From NCBI GenBank assembly GCA_910589095.1, contig CAJUSN010000071.1, positions 1 to 12,654 on the forward strand: a stretch of 12,654 bases of DNA, read 5' to 3'. Shown piece by piece: positions 1 to 7,724 of the stretch. The position numbers and the translations under genes are program-made. The notes beneath the pieces were generated by a model. The model did not search any database, was not told where the DNA came from, and saw only the letters and a program-made list of their open reading frames with translations. This DNA comes from an uncultured Muribaculaceae bacterium (lineage in GTDB: Bacteria; Bacteroidota; Bacteroidia; Bacteroidales; Muribaculaceae). Numbering within the stretch: position 1 is the first letter of the stretch; each line of letters begins with the position of its first letter.

Positions 1-477
1 GTTGTAGCCGCCTTGGTTGTTGCGGTTATTGTATCCGCCCTGACGGTTTTGGTTATTGTATCCGTTCTGGCGTGGACCATGGTTATAGCCACCCTCCTGA
101 CGGTTGTAGTTTTGATAGCCTGTGTTGCGACGATAGCCCTGATTGCTGTAGCCCGACTGATGCTGACGATAACCGGTGTTTTCGGTTCCTTCAGTTGAAG
201 ATGAGGTCAAATCTGAATCGGTTGCGGCATGATCGGAGTCGGGATTGTTGTAACGGGGACGGGGTTGGTAGCCCTGATTTCCATAGGGTCGCTGGTTGCT
301 GTAGGAGCGCTGTCCATAATTATTACGCTGCTGGTAGCCACCCTGATAATCCTGACGGTAGGGACGCTGAGGGGCCTCACCTTCAGCAGCAGATGATGAA
401 TTCATTTCATGATCGGGCGATGCGGTGCGAATCTGTCCGATGCGGGGGCGTTTGCTTTTCTTTTCGTTCGAGTCCAT
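1..477 (-). CDS. Partial CDS: N-terminal low-complexity tail, probably RluB-type rRNA pseudouridine synthase
   Basis: The frame is open for 159 codons from an ATG at 477 to the window edge, so the C-terminal part is missing. It starts MDSNEKKSKRPRIGQIRT, a basic stretch followed by an acidic/Ser linker. From about residue 38 it is rich in Gln, Asn, Gly, Tyr and Arg, with irregular repeats of the type Q-GGY-NN, N-GY-NNQNR and Y-RQ. This is intrinsically disordered, prion-like sequence with no catalytic domain inside the window. From family knowledge, Bacteroidales 23S rRNA pseudouridine synthases of the RluB/RsuA type often carry such an extension ahead of their S4 and synthase domains, so that is my preferred call. 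A DEAD-box helicase tail, a Rho-type insert or another RNA-binding protein cannot be excluded. The start is supported by a promoter at 696-703 and a long leader. Confidence 0.55.
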   Translation of the reverse strand, partial: MDSNEKKSKRPRIGQIRTASPDHEMNSSSAAEGEAPQRPYRQDYQGGYQQRNNYGQRSYSNQRPYGNQGYQPRPRYNNPDSDHAATDSDLTSSSTEGTENTGYRQHQSGYSNQGYRRNTGYQNYNRQEGGYNHGPRQNGYNNQNRQGGYNNRNNQGGYN

Positions 478-842
478 AATCAAGTCAAAAAAAATGTTTT
501 TTGAAAGGGAAGTGTTTTTGGTACCTGTTCGGCAATCCTTTTTTGGCCTCGCGGCCTTTTTATTCTCCGGCGACTGAAACAGCCGACCGAAGGAAAAGAT
601 GTGCTATTGAAAGAACGTTGGTATGGTTAAGTGTTGAAAATTGTTAATAACGTGTTAAGTAATAGGTGATTATTCAAGTAATGCGATTTGTAGTGCAAAG
701 ATAACGCATTATTCTGAATTTATAACAATTTTCCATGACAAAGTTTTTGAAGTTGTGAGGTTAATAATTTCATTGCGCAATGGAGCGTAGCCTGCGAGGC
801 AACACATGCAAACCAAACCGGACCCGGATGCGTTAATAGGGC
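478..842. other. Divergent intergenic region, 365 bp, with long leader
   Basis: This stretch holds no gene I can support. It separates the minus-strand gene starting at 477 from the plus-strand gene starting at 843. On the minus strand it carries the -7 box at 696-703 and then a long leader. The leader contains a short GGCC-GCGA-GGCC hairpin at 545-556 with a GNRA-type loop and A/T-rich flanks, a weak CGGC/GCCG-type stem near 568-587, and an AT-rich cluster of GTTAA/TTAAC motifs at about 627-661. Several A-rich runs precede the 477 start codon. I found no clear TAnnTTTG box on the plus strand for the 843 gene; the nearest is TAATTTCA at about 764-771. Confidence 0.5.
696..703 (-). promoter_or_regulatory. 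Sigma-ABfr -7 box (TATCTTTG) for the gene at 477
   Basis: The minus strand reads TATCTTTG, an exact match to the Bacteroidetes -7 consensus TAnnTTTG. A TTG lies 22 bases upstream (726-728), close to the usual -33 position but slightly far. Transcription would start near 690, which gives the low-complexity gene a leader of about 210 nucleotides. Confidence 0.6.
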
Positions 843-1298
843 ATGACAACACAACAACTCGACATACGACTGCTTCGGCTTGACGAGAACCGCGAGCTGA
901 CACACCTTTACCGATGGGAAATGATGCGATATGACAGCACTCCTGTCGAGGTGAACCTTTCAACAGATTTTTCGTACCGTGCAGGCCAACGACTTGTGCG
1001 GCTGACACTTGAGGCCCGATATACCACAGTTCGCAATCAGATGAACCGACGCTTGCTTGACTACGCAATCACGGCCGATTTCGAGCTTACAGGCCCAGAT
1101 GCCGAAGCGGGACGCGAGGAGATAGTGGTCAACGAAGAGCTTGTCCGACTGATGATAAGTGTGGGACTGGGTGCGCTGCGGGGAATGATAGCGTTGCGTA
1201 CGGCCAACACGTTCCTTGCCCATTATCCGTTGCCGGTGTATAACGTCAACAAACTGATGGAGCCGATTATCAACGCCGCCAAGACGGTGGATGTGTGA
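843..1298 (+). CDS. SecB-like small protein
   Basis: This 151-residue protein has no signal peptide or membrane segment, so it is probably cytosolic. Residues about 35-85 look like successive beta strands (VEVNLSTDFSY, RLVRLTLEARYTTV, RLLDYAITADFEL). They are followed by a helix-rich end with the pattern ISVGLGALRGMIALRT and LAHYPLPVYNVNKLM. That order, with the LRG helix followed by a Pro-Leu-Pro segment, resembles the C-terminal half of SecB-fold proteins, including the diverged SecB-like families outside Proteobacteria. SecB keeps preproteins unfolded before export; whether this protein does so is inference. The only plus-strand gene here, it converges on comF with 14 bases between stop codons and no hairpin between. 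The ATG at 843 is used because no better upstream start exists in the frame. Confidence 0.6.
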   Translation: MTTQQLDIRLLRLDENRELTHLYRWEMMRYDSTPVEVNLSTDFSYRAGQRLVRLTLEARYTTVRNQMNRRLLDYAITADFELTGPDAEAGREEIVVNEELVRLMISVGLGALRGMIALRTANTFLAHYPLPVYNVNKLMEPIINAAKTVDV

Positions 1299-1312
1299 CA
1301 GGAGGGTGCGAC

Positions 1313-2026
1313 TTAAGCCAATGACGTCAACCCCAAGGCGAGTACGCTGATACGCGATGAAGGGGCAGCTGCATGAATTGCCTCGCAGCATGCGAGCATG
1401 GTGGAGCCGGTGGTTATGACATCGTCAACCACAAGGATGTGCTTCTCGGCAAGGTCATCGGGACGCAACGCCTGATAAATGTGGCGAGCGTTAAGCCAAC
1501 GGTCAAACGCCCCGCGGCGTGTTTGCGATGAGTGGGCTTTCACAGCTATCAGATTATCCCCCACTGCAATACCTGTCACATCCGACAGTCCCATGGCAAT
1601 ATATTCCGACTGATTATATCCTCGCTTCAGCCGCTTGAATTTATGCAACGGAACCGGCAGAATGAGATCGACTCCCGAGAAAAAACCATCGGGCTCAATC
1701 TCCCGGGCAAACCGCTGCGCCAACTCTCGTCCCACACGGGGACGCCCATTGTATTTTGCCACATGGATGAGTCGGGTGTAGGGGGTGTTGCGATAATAGA
1801 AAAACATTGCAGCCGCACGCTCAATGGGTACCTGAGAGGCAAGGCGTTTATGAATGTCGTTGAAGGGATCATTATGGATGCGGCAGCGGGGCATGTCGTA
1901 ATCGCATTGCATGCAAATCACCTCCTCGCCACGCACAAGCGCACCGGAACACACCTCGCAACAGCGTGGGAACACCATGTGGAGCAACGCCGTGCCCCAT
2001 TCCTTCAATCCTCCTGCGATTCCCAT
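1313..2026 (-). CDS. comF: ComF family protein (zinc ribbon plus phosphoribosyltransferase domain)
   Basis: The protein has 237 residues. After a short hydrophobic lead (LLHMVFP) comes a Cys cluster at residues 22, 23, 26, 38 and 41, the double zinc ribbon of ComF/GntX proteins. A type I phosphoribosyltransferase domain follows: KRLKRGYNQS at about 131-140 and the PRPP-binding motif ILVVDDVITTGST at 197-209. In competent bacteria ComF takes part in DNA uptake together with ComFA and ComFC-type partners; in Bacteroidota its role is unsettled and its nucleotide substrate unknown. The ATG start at 2026 overlaps the end of recX by 22 bases, which suggests translational coupling. An alternative ATG at 1978 lies after the recX stop but would remove the hydrophobic lead before the zinc ribbon. 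It is the last gene of the carA-to-comF run. Confidence 0.9.
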   Translation of the reverse strand: MGIAGGLKEWGTALLHMVFPRCCEVCSGALVRGEEVICMQCDYDMPRCRIHNDPFNDIHKRLASQVPIERAAAMFFYYRNTPYTRLIHVAKYNGRPRVGRELAQRFAREIEPDGFFSGVDLILPVPLHKFKRLKRGYNQSEYIAMGLSDVTGIAVGDNLIAVKAHSSQTRRGAFDRWLNARHIYQALRPDDLAEKHILVVDDVITTGSTMLACCEAIHAAAPSSRISVLALGLTSLA

Positions 2027-2490
2027 AAGCGCTTATTGTCAAGCAGTTTCACAATAAGGCCCGCTTCGTAGCCCCGGGCTGCGGCAAACCGCATGAGCTT
2101 TTCGCGGAGGGTCCAAGAATCAAGGTCGGCGGGGAGTTGCTTGCGCTTGGCAGCCAGAAGGCGATAACAGTTCATGGCATATTCCTTCACATCCACCTCT
2201 GTGAGCGCCTCACGTATCACTTGTTGCGGGATGCGCTTTGCAATGAGTCCACGCGCGATTTTCATGCGTCCCCACCGATCAAATCGGTATTTGTCCCTTA
2301 CATAAGCGCGAGCAAAGCGCTCATCGTCGACGAACTTCTGCTCCTCAAGATGCTCTATAATATCATCGTAAGGGAGCTTTATTCCCCATTGATATAATTT
2401 TTTGCAAAGATCGGCAGTGCACTGCTCGCCGCGCACACACAGCTCCTCCAGACGAGCGGTGGCCTCCTGACGTGTCAATTCACGTTTCAT
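2005..2490 (-). CDS. recX: Regulatory protein RecX
   Basis: This 161-residue protein has the helical-repeat pattern of RecX: ARLEELCVRGEQC near the start, YDDIIEHLEEQKFVDDERFARAYVRDKYRF at about 41-70 (quoted pattern: hydrophobic heptads followed by the FVDDERFA block), then WGRMKIARGL and LIAKRIPQQVI. RecX binds RecA filaments and limits strand exchange; the family is usually 140-260 residues, so this is complete. Its start codon overlaps the prmC stop as ATGA (2487-2490), and its end overlaps comF by 22 bases, so all three are probably translated from one mRNA. recA is not in this window, so control of RecA would be in trans. Confidence 0.9.
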   Translation of the reverse strand: MKRELTRQEATARLEELCVRGEQCTADLCKKLYQWGIKLPYDDIIEHLEEQKFVDDERFARAYVRDKYRFDRWGRMKIARGLIAKRIPQQVIREALTEVDVKEYAMNCYRLLAAKRKQLPADLDSWTLREKLMRFAAARGYEAGLIVKLLDNKRLWESQED

Positions 2491-3347
2491 CGGGCGGGGC
2501 GTTTGGCGTTAAGAAACCGCAGCTTTCGCTGCATGTCGGGCAAGAGGGCAACCTCAGTCCATCCCTGCGAGCGCATCCAAGCCTCGAGTTCGCGGGCAAA
2601 CAGAGGATTAATCTCAAACCATAGTTCGCCCCCGTCAACCAGCGCAGAGCAGGCGTAATGAGCTATGGAGCGATAGAAACAAAGAGGATCATCATCAGGC
2701 ACAAACAGGGCAGCGTGAGGTTCGTAGCGAAGCACATTCGGCGCCATCTCCGCCTCCTCACGACGGGCAATGTATGGAGGATTGCTCACCACAATGTCGT
2801 AACGGGGCTGAGCCAAGGGCTCGAGATTAAGCGCATCGGCATGGGAAAAATGCACGGAAGTGCGCAAAGCCACATTATTTTCACGTGCAATCTCCAACGC
2901 TTCCGGGCTTAAGTCAAAAGCGTCCACACGTGAAAATGGGAGATTGCGCGCCAAAGCCAAAGCTATGCAGCCGGAGCCTGTGCAAGCGTCGAGTACCCGC
3001 AGGTCAGAGCGATCCGAAGCCTGCTTCACGATAAGATCCACCAGCTCCTCGGTTTCGGGACGGGGAATGAGCACGGCCGGGGTCACTTTGATGTTTAATC
3101 CGTAGAAACGGGCCTGCGAAAAGATGTATTGCAAAGGTTCATCGGCCAGGAGGCGGCTTGTCACCTCGCTAACCTTTCGTTCAAGCCAAGGAGTGACTTC
3201 AAGATCTGATTTCAGAGCAAGATCAACAGTGGAGTAACCTTTGAGATGCTCCATCATGAGGCGCACCATCCAGCGGGCCTCCCCTTCGCCGAAGCGAGGG
3301 GCAAGCGATTGCTGAGCGTGGCTGCAAAGTTTGCCTAAGGTAGTCAT
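2487..3347 (-). CDS. prmC: Peptide chain release factor N5-glutamine methyltransferase PrmC
   Basis: PrmC transfers a methyl group from S-adenosylmethionine to the glutamine of the GGQ motif in release factors RF1 and RF2, which speeds translation termination. In the 286-residue form, PRPETEELVD at about 95-104 matches the domain junction typical of the family. DACTGSGC at 120-127 is the SAM-binding loop and NPPY at 189-192 is the catalytic substrate-binding motif. The N-terminal helical release-factor-binding region is present. I chose the ATG at 3347, 17 bases after the carB stop. A TTG at 3368 would add seven residues and overlap carB by four bases, but it is a weaker start codon. The stop overlaps recX by four bases (ATGA). 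It depends on the SAM made by MetK elsewhere in the window. Confidence 0.93.
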   Translation of the reverse strand: MTTLGKLCSHAQQSLAPRFGEGEARWMVRLMMEHLKGYSTVDLALKSDLEVTPWLERKVSEVTSRLLADEPLQYIFSQARFYGLNIKVTPAVLIPRPETEELVDLIVKQASDRSDLRVLDACTGSGCIALALARNLPFSRVDAFDLSPEALEIARENNVALRTSVHFSHADALNLEPLAQPRYDIVVSNPPYIARREEAEMAPNVLRYEPHAALFVPDDDPLCFYRSIAHYACSALVDGGELWFEINPLFARELEAWMRSQGWTEVALLPDMQRKLRFLNAKRPAR

Positions 3348-3364
3348 GCTTGGAGAGTGGGTGG

Positions 3365-6300
3365 TCAATATTCGTCCCAGGGTTTGATTTCCAGGGTGTC
3401 GATATCAAGTTCGGTGAACGCACGTATGAATGCCGAGGCGAGTCGGGCGTTGGTGAGCAAGGGAATGTTAAGGTCAATAGCAGCGCGCCGAATCTTATGG
3501 CCGTTGCCCAACTCAGTAGGAGTAAGGTCCTTGGGAACGTTCACCACCAAATCAACCTCTTTGTCATGAAGCAACTGCAGAGCCTGTGGGTGAGAATCGG
3601 GCTCGGATGGCCAATATACCCGTTCGGCGGGCACACCGTTTTCCAGAAGGAAGCGGTGGGTGCCACCAGTGGCGAAAATGCGGTAACCGGCATCGCGGAG
3701 CATACAGGCAGCCTCAAGCATGGAGGCTTTCTGCTTTGCAGTACCGGTGGACAGGAGCACGCCCTTTGATTTGTGGGGCACACGTAACCCAACGGAGAGC
3801 ATGGCTTTGAGAATGGCTTCGGAGGTGTCGGCACCGATGCAACCTACCTCGCCGGTCGATGACATGTCCACACCGAGCACAGGATCGGCCCCCTGCAAGC
3901 GGGAGAAGCTGAACTGCGAGGCTTTTATGCCCACATAATCAAGATCAAACAAACTCTTGGAGGGACGTTCGACAGGCACTCCGAGCATAATCTTCGTGGC
4001 AAGGTCAATAAAATTGATTTTAAGCACCTTTGACACAAAGGGGAAGGAACGCGAAGCCCTGAGATTGCATTCAATTACCTTTATGGAATTGTTCTTGGCA
4101 AGGAACTGGATGTTGAAAGGGCCGGAGATGTTCAATGCCTTGGCAATGAGCGAGCTCACTTTCTTTATGCGACGCATGGTCTCGACATAGAGTTTCTGCG
4201 GCGGGAACTGAATGGTGGCATCGCCGGAGTGGACACCGGCAAATTCGATATGCTCCGATATGGCATAGACCACTATCTCACCTTCGCGGGCCACAGCATC
4301 CATCTCAATCTCCTTGGCCTCCTGAATGAACTCGGTGACAACCACGGGATGCTCTTTTGACACATCAGCTGCCAATCGGAGGAATCGCTCAAGCTCATCG
4401 GAGTTGGAACATACATTCATTGCGGCACCTGAGAGAACATAGCTTGGACGAACCAGCACAGGGTAGCCTACCTCGGCTATGAAGTCCTGGATGTCGGAGA
4501 GGCTGGTGAGCTCACGCCAACGAGGCTGGTCAATCCCGAGGCGGTCAAGCATGGCCGAGAATTTGTTGCGGTCCTCGGCGTTGTCAATGCTTTTGGCCGA
4601 AGTGCCAAGAATATTCACATGGGCCTCATCAAGGCGGGTAGCCAGGTTATTGGGTATCTGTCCGCCCACGGAGAGAATCACACCATGAGGTTGCTCAAGA
4701 TCAAGAATGTCCATGACACGCTCATAAGTGAGCTCATCGAAATAGAGGCGATCACACATGTCATAATCGGTGGAAACGGTCTCGGGATTGTAATTAATCA
4801 TCACTGAGCGCCATCCTTCGCGTTTGACAGTGAGGAGGGCATTGACCGAGCACCAGTCAAACTCTACGGAGCTGCCGATACGATATGCCCCGGAACCAAG
4901 CACCACCACCGAGCGATGGTCGGACTCGTAGCTTATATCATTTTCAGAACCATTGTAAGTGAGATAGAGATAATTTGTCATTGCCGGATATTCTGCGGCA
5001 AGAGTGTCGATCTGCTTCACCACGGGGAGTATGCCCAAACTTTTACGTCGAGCGCGCACAGCAAGGCTCTCTCGCGGCGATGCGCAAGTGCGGGCAATCT
5101 GGAAATCGGAGAACCCTTGCTCCTTGGCAAGACGAAGAAGTTGCGGACTCACCGCTTCCACACCGTTGCATTGGGCAAGGTCATGGTATGTTTCCACAAT
5201 GTTATGCAGGCGGTGAAGAAACCAACGGTCAATCTTTGTGAGCTCATGGATGCGCTCCACCGACATTCCGGAGAGCATGGCCTTGGAAATCACAAACACT
5301 CGCTTATCGGTTGGGTTGGCCAGGGCCTCCTCAAGATTTTCAACTTTTATTTCGGGATTGGCCACGAAGCCGTGCATCCCCTGCCCTATCATGCGCAGAC
5401 CTTTCTGAATGGCCTCTTCAAAGGTGCGGCCCACTGACATGACCTCGCCAACCGATTTCATTGAAGAGCCAATCTCGCGACGCACGCCATGGAACTTACC
5501 GAGGTCCCAGCGCGGAATCTTGCACACAACATAGTCAAGCGCCGGTTCGAAGAACGCCGAAGTCTGCTTTGTCACGGCATTTTTCAAATCGAAGAGGCCG
5601 TATCCGAGGCCCAATTTGGCCGCAACGAAAGCGAGAGGATAACCTGTGGCTTTCGATGCCAGGGCCGATGAACGGCTAAGGCGAGCATTGACTTCAATTA
5701 CGCGATAGTCCATGGAATCGGGGTCGAAAGCATATTGCACGTTGCACTCTCCTACTATACCGATGTGGCGCACAATCTTGATGGCAAGTTTGCGCAGATA
5801 GTGATAGTCCTCGTTGGTAAGAGTCTGCGAGGGGGCCACCACGATTGACTCACCGGTGTGGATGCCGAGAGGGTCAAAGTTTTCCATATTGCACACGGTG
5901 ATGCAATTGTCAAAGCGGTCACGCACCACTTCATATTCCACTTCTTTCCAACCCTTGAGCGATTTCTCCACAAGCACTTGCGGAGAGAATGAAAGCGCCT
6001 TTTCAGTGAGGGCTGACAGCTCCTGTTCGTTGTCGCAGAACCCGCTTCCGAGTCCACCCAAGGCATAGGCCGCACGCACAATGACAGGATAACCCAAAGC
6101 GGCGGCGGCTTCCAACGCGCCGTCGACGGAGTCAACGGCGTGGCTCTTTATGGTTTTCACATCGATCTGGTCAAGCTTCTCAACGAAGAGCTCGCGGTCC
6201 TCCGTGTCCATTATAGCCTGTACGGGCGTGCCAAGCACTTTCACGTCATAGCGCTTGAGGACTCCGGCGCGATAAAGCTCAACACCGCAATTCAATGCTG

Positions 6301-6586
6301 TCTGTCCGCCGAACGCAAGCAGGATCCCATCCGGGCGTTCGCGTTCAATGACTCGCTCCACGAACTCGGGCGTAACAGGGAGAAAATAGATTTTATCGGC
6401 AATCCCCTCGGATGTTTGCACGGTGGCAATGTTTGGATTGATGAGAACGGTTTTTATCCCTTCTTCTTTCATGGCTTTCAGAGCCTGGGATCCGCTGTAG
6501 TCAAACTCTCCGGCCTCGCCGATTTTCAGTGCACCGCTCCCTAAGAGGAGGACTTTGCGTATGTTAGCGTCAATGTTGGATGTCAT
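3365..6586 (-). CDS. carB: Carbamoyl-phosphate synthase large subunit CarB
   Basis: At 1073 residues this is full length. CarB uses two ATP to turn ammonia from CarA plus bicarbonate into carbamoyl phosphate for pyrimidines and arginine. Visible blocks are the first ATP-grasp half (GGQTALNC at 93-100, ALGGLGSGF, EYEVVRD, VIEVNARLSRSSALASKATG), the oligomerisation segment, the second half (second core VVLGSGAYRIGSSVEFDW, GGQIPNN, VIECNLRASRSFPFVSK), and a C-terminal MGS-like regulatory domain from about 935 (LLSTGTAKQKASM, FATGGTHRF). The NPNIATVQTS segment at 50-59 resembles eukaryotic CAD rather than the NSNPATIMTD form of E. coli CarB. It starts one base after the carA stop, so the two subunits are coupled in translation. 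Confidence 0.97.
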   Translation of the reverse strand: MTSNIDANIRKVLLLGSGALKIGEAGEFDYSGSQALKAMKEEGIKTVLINPNIATVQTSEGIADKIYFLPVTPEFVERVIERERPDGILLAFGGQTALNCGVELYRAGVLKRYDVKVLGTPVQAIMDTEDRELFVEKLDQIDVKTIKSHAVDSVDGALEAAAALGYPVIVRAAYALGGLGSGFCDNEQELSALTEKALSFSPQVLVEKSLKGWKEVEYEVVRDRFDNCITVCNMENFDPLGIHTGESIVVAPSQTLTNEDYHYLRKLAIKIVRHIGIVGECNVQYAFDPDSMDYRVIEVNARLSRSSALASKATGYPLAFVAAKLGLGYGLFDLKNAVTKQTSAFFEPALDYVVCKIPRWDLGKFHGVRREIGSSMKSVGEVMSVGRTFEEAIQKGLRMIGQGMHGFVANPEIKVENLEEALANPTDKRVFVISKAMLSGMSVERIHELTKIDRWFLHRLHNIVETYHDLAQCNGVEAVSPQLLRLAKEQGFSDFQIARTCASPRESLAVRARRKSLGILPVVKQIDTLAAEYPAMTNYLYLTYNGSENDISYESDHRSVVVLGSGAYRIGSSVEFDWCSVNALLTVKREGWRSVMINYNPETVSTDYDMCDRLYFDELTYERVMDILDLEQPHGVILSVGGQIPNNLATRLDEAHVNILGTSAKSIDNAEDRNKFSAMLDRLGIDQPRWRELTSLSDIQDFIAEVGYPVLVRPSYVLSGAAMNVCSNSDELERFLRLAADVSKEHPVVVTEFIQEAKEIEMDAVAREGEIVVYAISEHIEFAGVHSGDATIQFPPQKLYVETMRRIKKVSSLIAKALNISGPFNIQFLAKNNSIKVIECNLRASRSFPFVSKVLKINFIDLATKIMLGVPVERPSKSLFDLDYVGIKASQFSFSRLQGADPVLGVDMSSTGEVGCIGADTSEAILKAMLSVGLRVPHKSKGVLLSTGTAKQKASMLEAACMLRDAGYRIFATGGTHRFLLENGVPAERVYWPSEPDSHPQALQLLHDKEVDLVVNVPKDLTPTELGNGHKIRRAAIDLNIPLLTNARLASAFIRAFTELDIDTLEIKPWDEY

Positions 6587-6587
6587 G

Positions 6588-7658
6588 TCAAAGTAAAGCT
6601 ACGAATTCATCAAAAAGAAATTCAGTGTCCTTAGGACCGCTGCTGGCCTCGGGATGGAACTGAGCCGAAAAGAAAGGTTTTGACTTGTGGCGGATACCCT
6701 CGTTGGTGCCGTCGTTCATGTTGATGAAAAGCGGCTCCCAATCATCGGGCAGCGTGGCTGTGTCAACGGCAAAACCGTGATTCTGCGAAGTGACGAAACA
6801 GGTGTCGGTGCCAACGCGTCGCACCGGTTGATTGTGGCTGCGATGTCCATACTTGAGTTTGAAAGTGGAGGCACCGGCTGCGCGGGCCAAGAGCTGATTG
6901 CCCATGCAGATACCGCATACCGGCTTGTCGGCGGCGAGTGCTTTGCGCAGATTATCAACAGTCACATCAACCATGTCGGGATTACCGGGTCCATTAGATA
7001 TGAACAGACCGTCATAGTCAATAGTGGTGAAGTCAAAGTTCCAAGGCACGAGCACCACTTTCACGCCGCGCCGGGTGAGACAGCGGATAATGTTGTGCTT
7101 AACACCGCAGTCAACCAACACCACCGTTTTCTCCCCCGCACCGTGGACCTCTACGGCGGGAGTACTTACCCGAGCCACGAGGTTTTCCTTATTGGGGTCA
7201 TAGAACTCAGCAGGGGCAGTGCCTTCCACCGTGACGCGTCCGAGCATGGAGCCGCACTCGCGCAGGTGTTTGGTGAGTGCACGTGTATCAATGCCGTAAA
7301 TTCCGGGGACACGTTCGGCCTTCAACCAGTCGGCGAGCGAGCGTTCGGCCAGCCAATGCGAATGGTCCCAGGAATAGTCCTGAGCCACAATGGCGCGACA
7401 GTGTATGCGCGAACTCTCATAGAATTCGCTCACGTCGTCCTTCTCCCGCTGGGGAGGAACTCCATAATTGCCCAAAAGAGGATAGGTGGTGACTAAGATC
7501 TGACCCTCATAGGATGGGTCGGTAAGGCTCTCGGGATAACCCGTCATGGCGGTGTTGAACACCACTTCGCCTGATGCGGATCCTTCATAACCGAAGGATT
7601 TGCCCTCGTAGCGCGTGCCGTCTTCAAGTTCCAGCACAGCCGTTAAGTGTTTGTGCAT
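6588..7658 (-). CDS. carA: Carbamoyl-phosphate synthase small (glutaminase) subunit CarA
   Basis: This 356-residue subunit hydrolyses glutamine and channels ammonia to CarB. The N-terminal CPSase small-chain domain shows LEDGTRYEGKSFG, NTAMTGYPESLTDPSY and GIDTRALTKHLRE. The class I glutamine amidotransferase domain has SNGPGNPD at 221-228, the nucleophile Cys251 in GICMGNQ, and His335/Glu337 in QFHPE. The residue after the GICMG core is Asn where E. coli and CAD have His. The frame is open to a TTG at 7727 (379 residues), but that codon lies inside the predicted -7 box at 7725-7732, upstream of the likely transcription start. The ATG at 7658 is therefore the start. Sequence similarity, as far as I can recall the family, is closer to animal CAD than to enterobacterial CarA. 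Confidence 0.96.
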   Translation of the reverse strand: MHKHLTAVLELEDGTRYEGKSFGYEGSASGEVVFNTAMTGYPESLTDPSYEGQILVTTYPLLGNYGVPPQREKDDVSEFYESSRIHCRAIVAQDYSWDHSHWLAERSLADWLKAERVPGIYGIDTRALTKHLRECGSMLGRVTVEGTAPAEFYDPNKENLVARVSTPAVEVHGAGEKTVVLVDCGVKHNIIRCLTRRGVKVVLVPWNFDFTTIDYDGLFISNGPGNPDMVDVTVDNLRKALAADKPVCGICMGNQLLARAAGASTFKLKYGHRSHNQPVRRVGTDTCFVTSQNHGFAVDTATLPDDWEPLFINMNDGTNEGIRHKSKPFFSAQFHPEASSGPKDTEFLFDEFVALL

Positions 7659-7703
7659 GCGAGTGTTGTGTGAAAAAGTTATTCTATTCAGCGGTTTCGC
7701 ATG
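7656..7703 (-). promoter_or_regulatory. Inverted repeat in carA leader covering the start codon
   Basis: In the mRNA, CAUGCGA (7703-7697) is perfectly complementary to UCGCAUG (7662-7656), and the second arm contains the carA AUG (7658-7656). The loop would be 34 nucleotides. The first arm itself carries an AUG that opens a four-codon frame, AUG CGA AAC CGC UGA (7702-7688). Pairing could hide the start codon; with only seven pairs and a long loop this is tentative. Confidence 0.3.
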
Positions 7704-7724
7704 ATTTGACTCGTGAAAACCTTG

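Noticed and set aside
1..180. Tandem repeats as a CRISPR array
   Set aside because: The repeats are short, irregular, codon-phased and code for a Gly/Asn/Tyr-rich peptide; there are no constant repeats with unique spacers.
72..479. Plus-strand open frame of 135 codons
   Set aside because: It is antisense to the repetitive low-complexity gene; its composition simply mirrors the repeats.
545..556. GGCC-TCGC-GGCC followed by TTTTT as a plus-strand terminator
   Set aside because: No plus-strand gene ends upstream of it and the stem has only four pairs; more likely part of the minus-strand leader or chance.
627..661. GTTAA/TGTTGAAAA cluster as DnaA boxes or a replication origin
   Set aside because: No exact TTATCCACA-type boxes, no dnaA or origin-linked genes nearby; AT-rich promoter-proximal sequence explains it.
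3348..3368. TTG start extending prmC by seven residues
   Set aside because: The ATG at 3347 is a stronger start, is properly spaced from the carB stop and keeps the whole methyltransferase.
6687..7496. Plus-strand open frame of 269 codons
   Set aside because: It is fully antisense to carA, whose protein motifs are intact.
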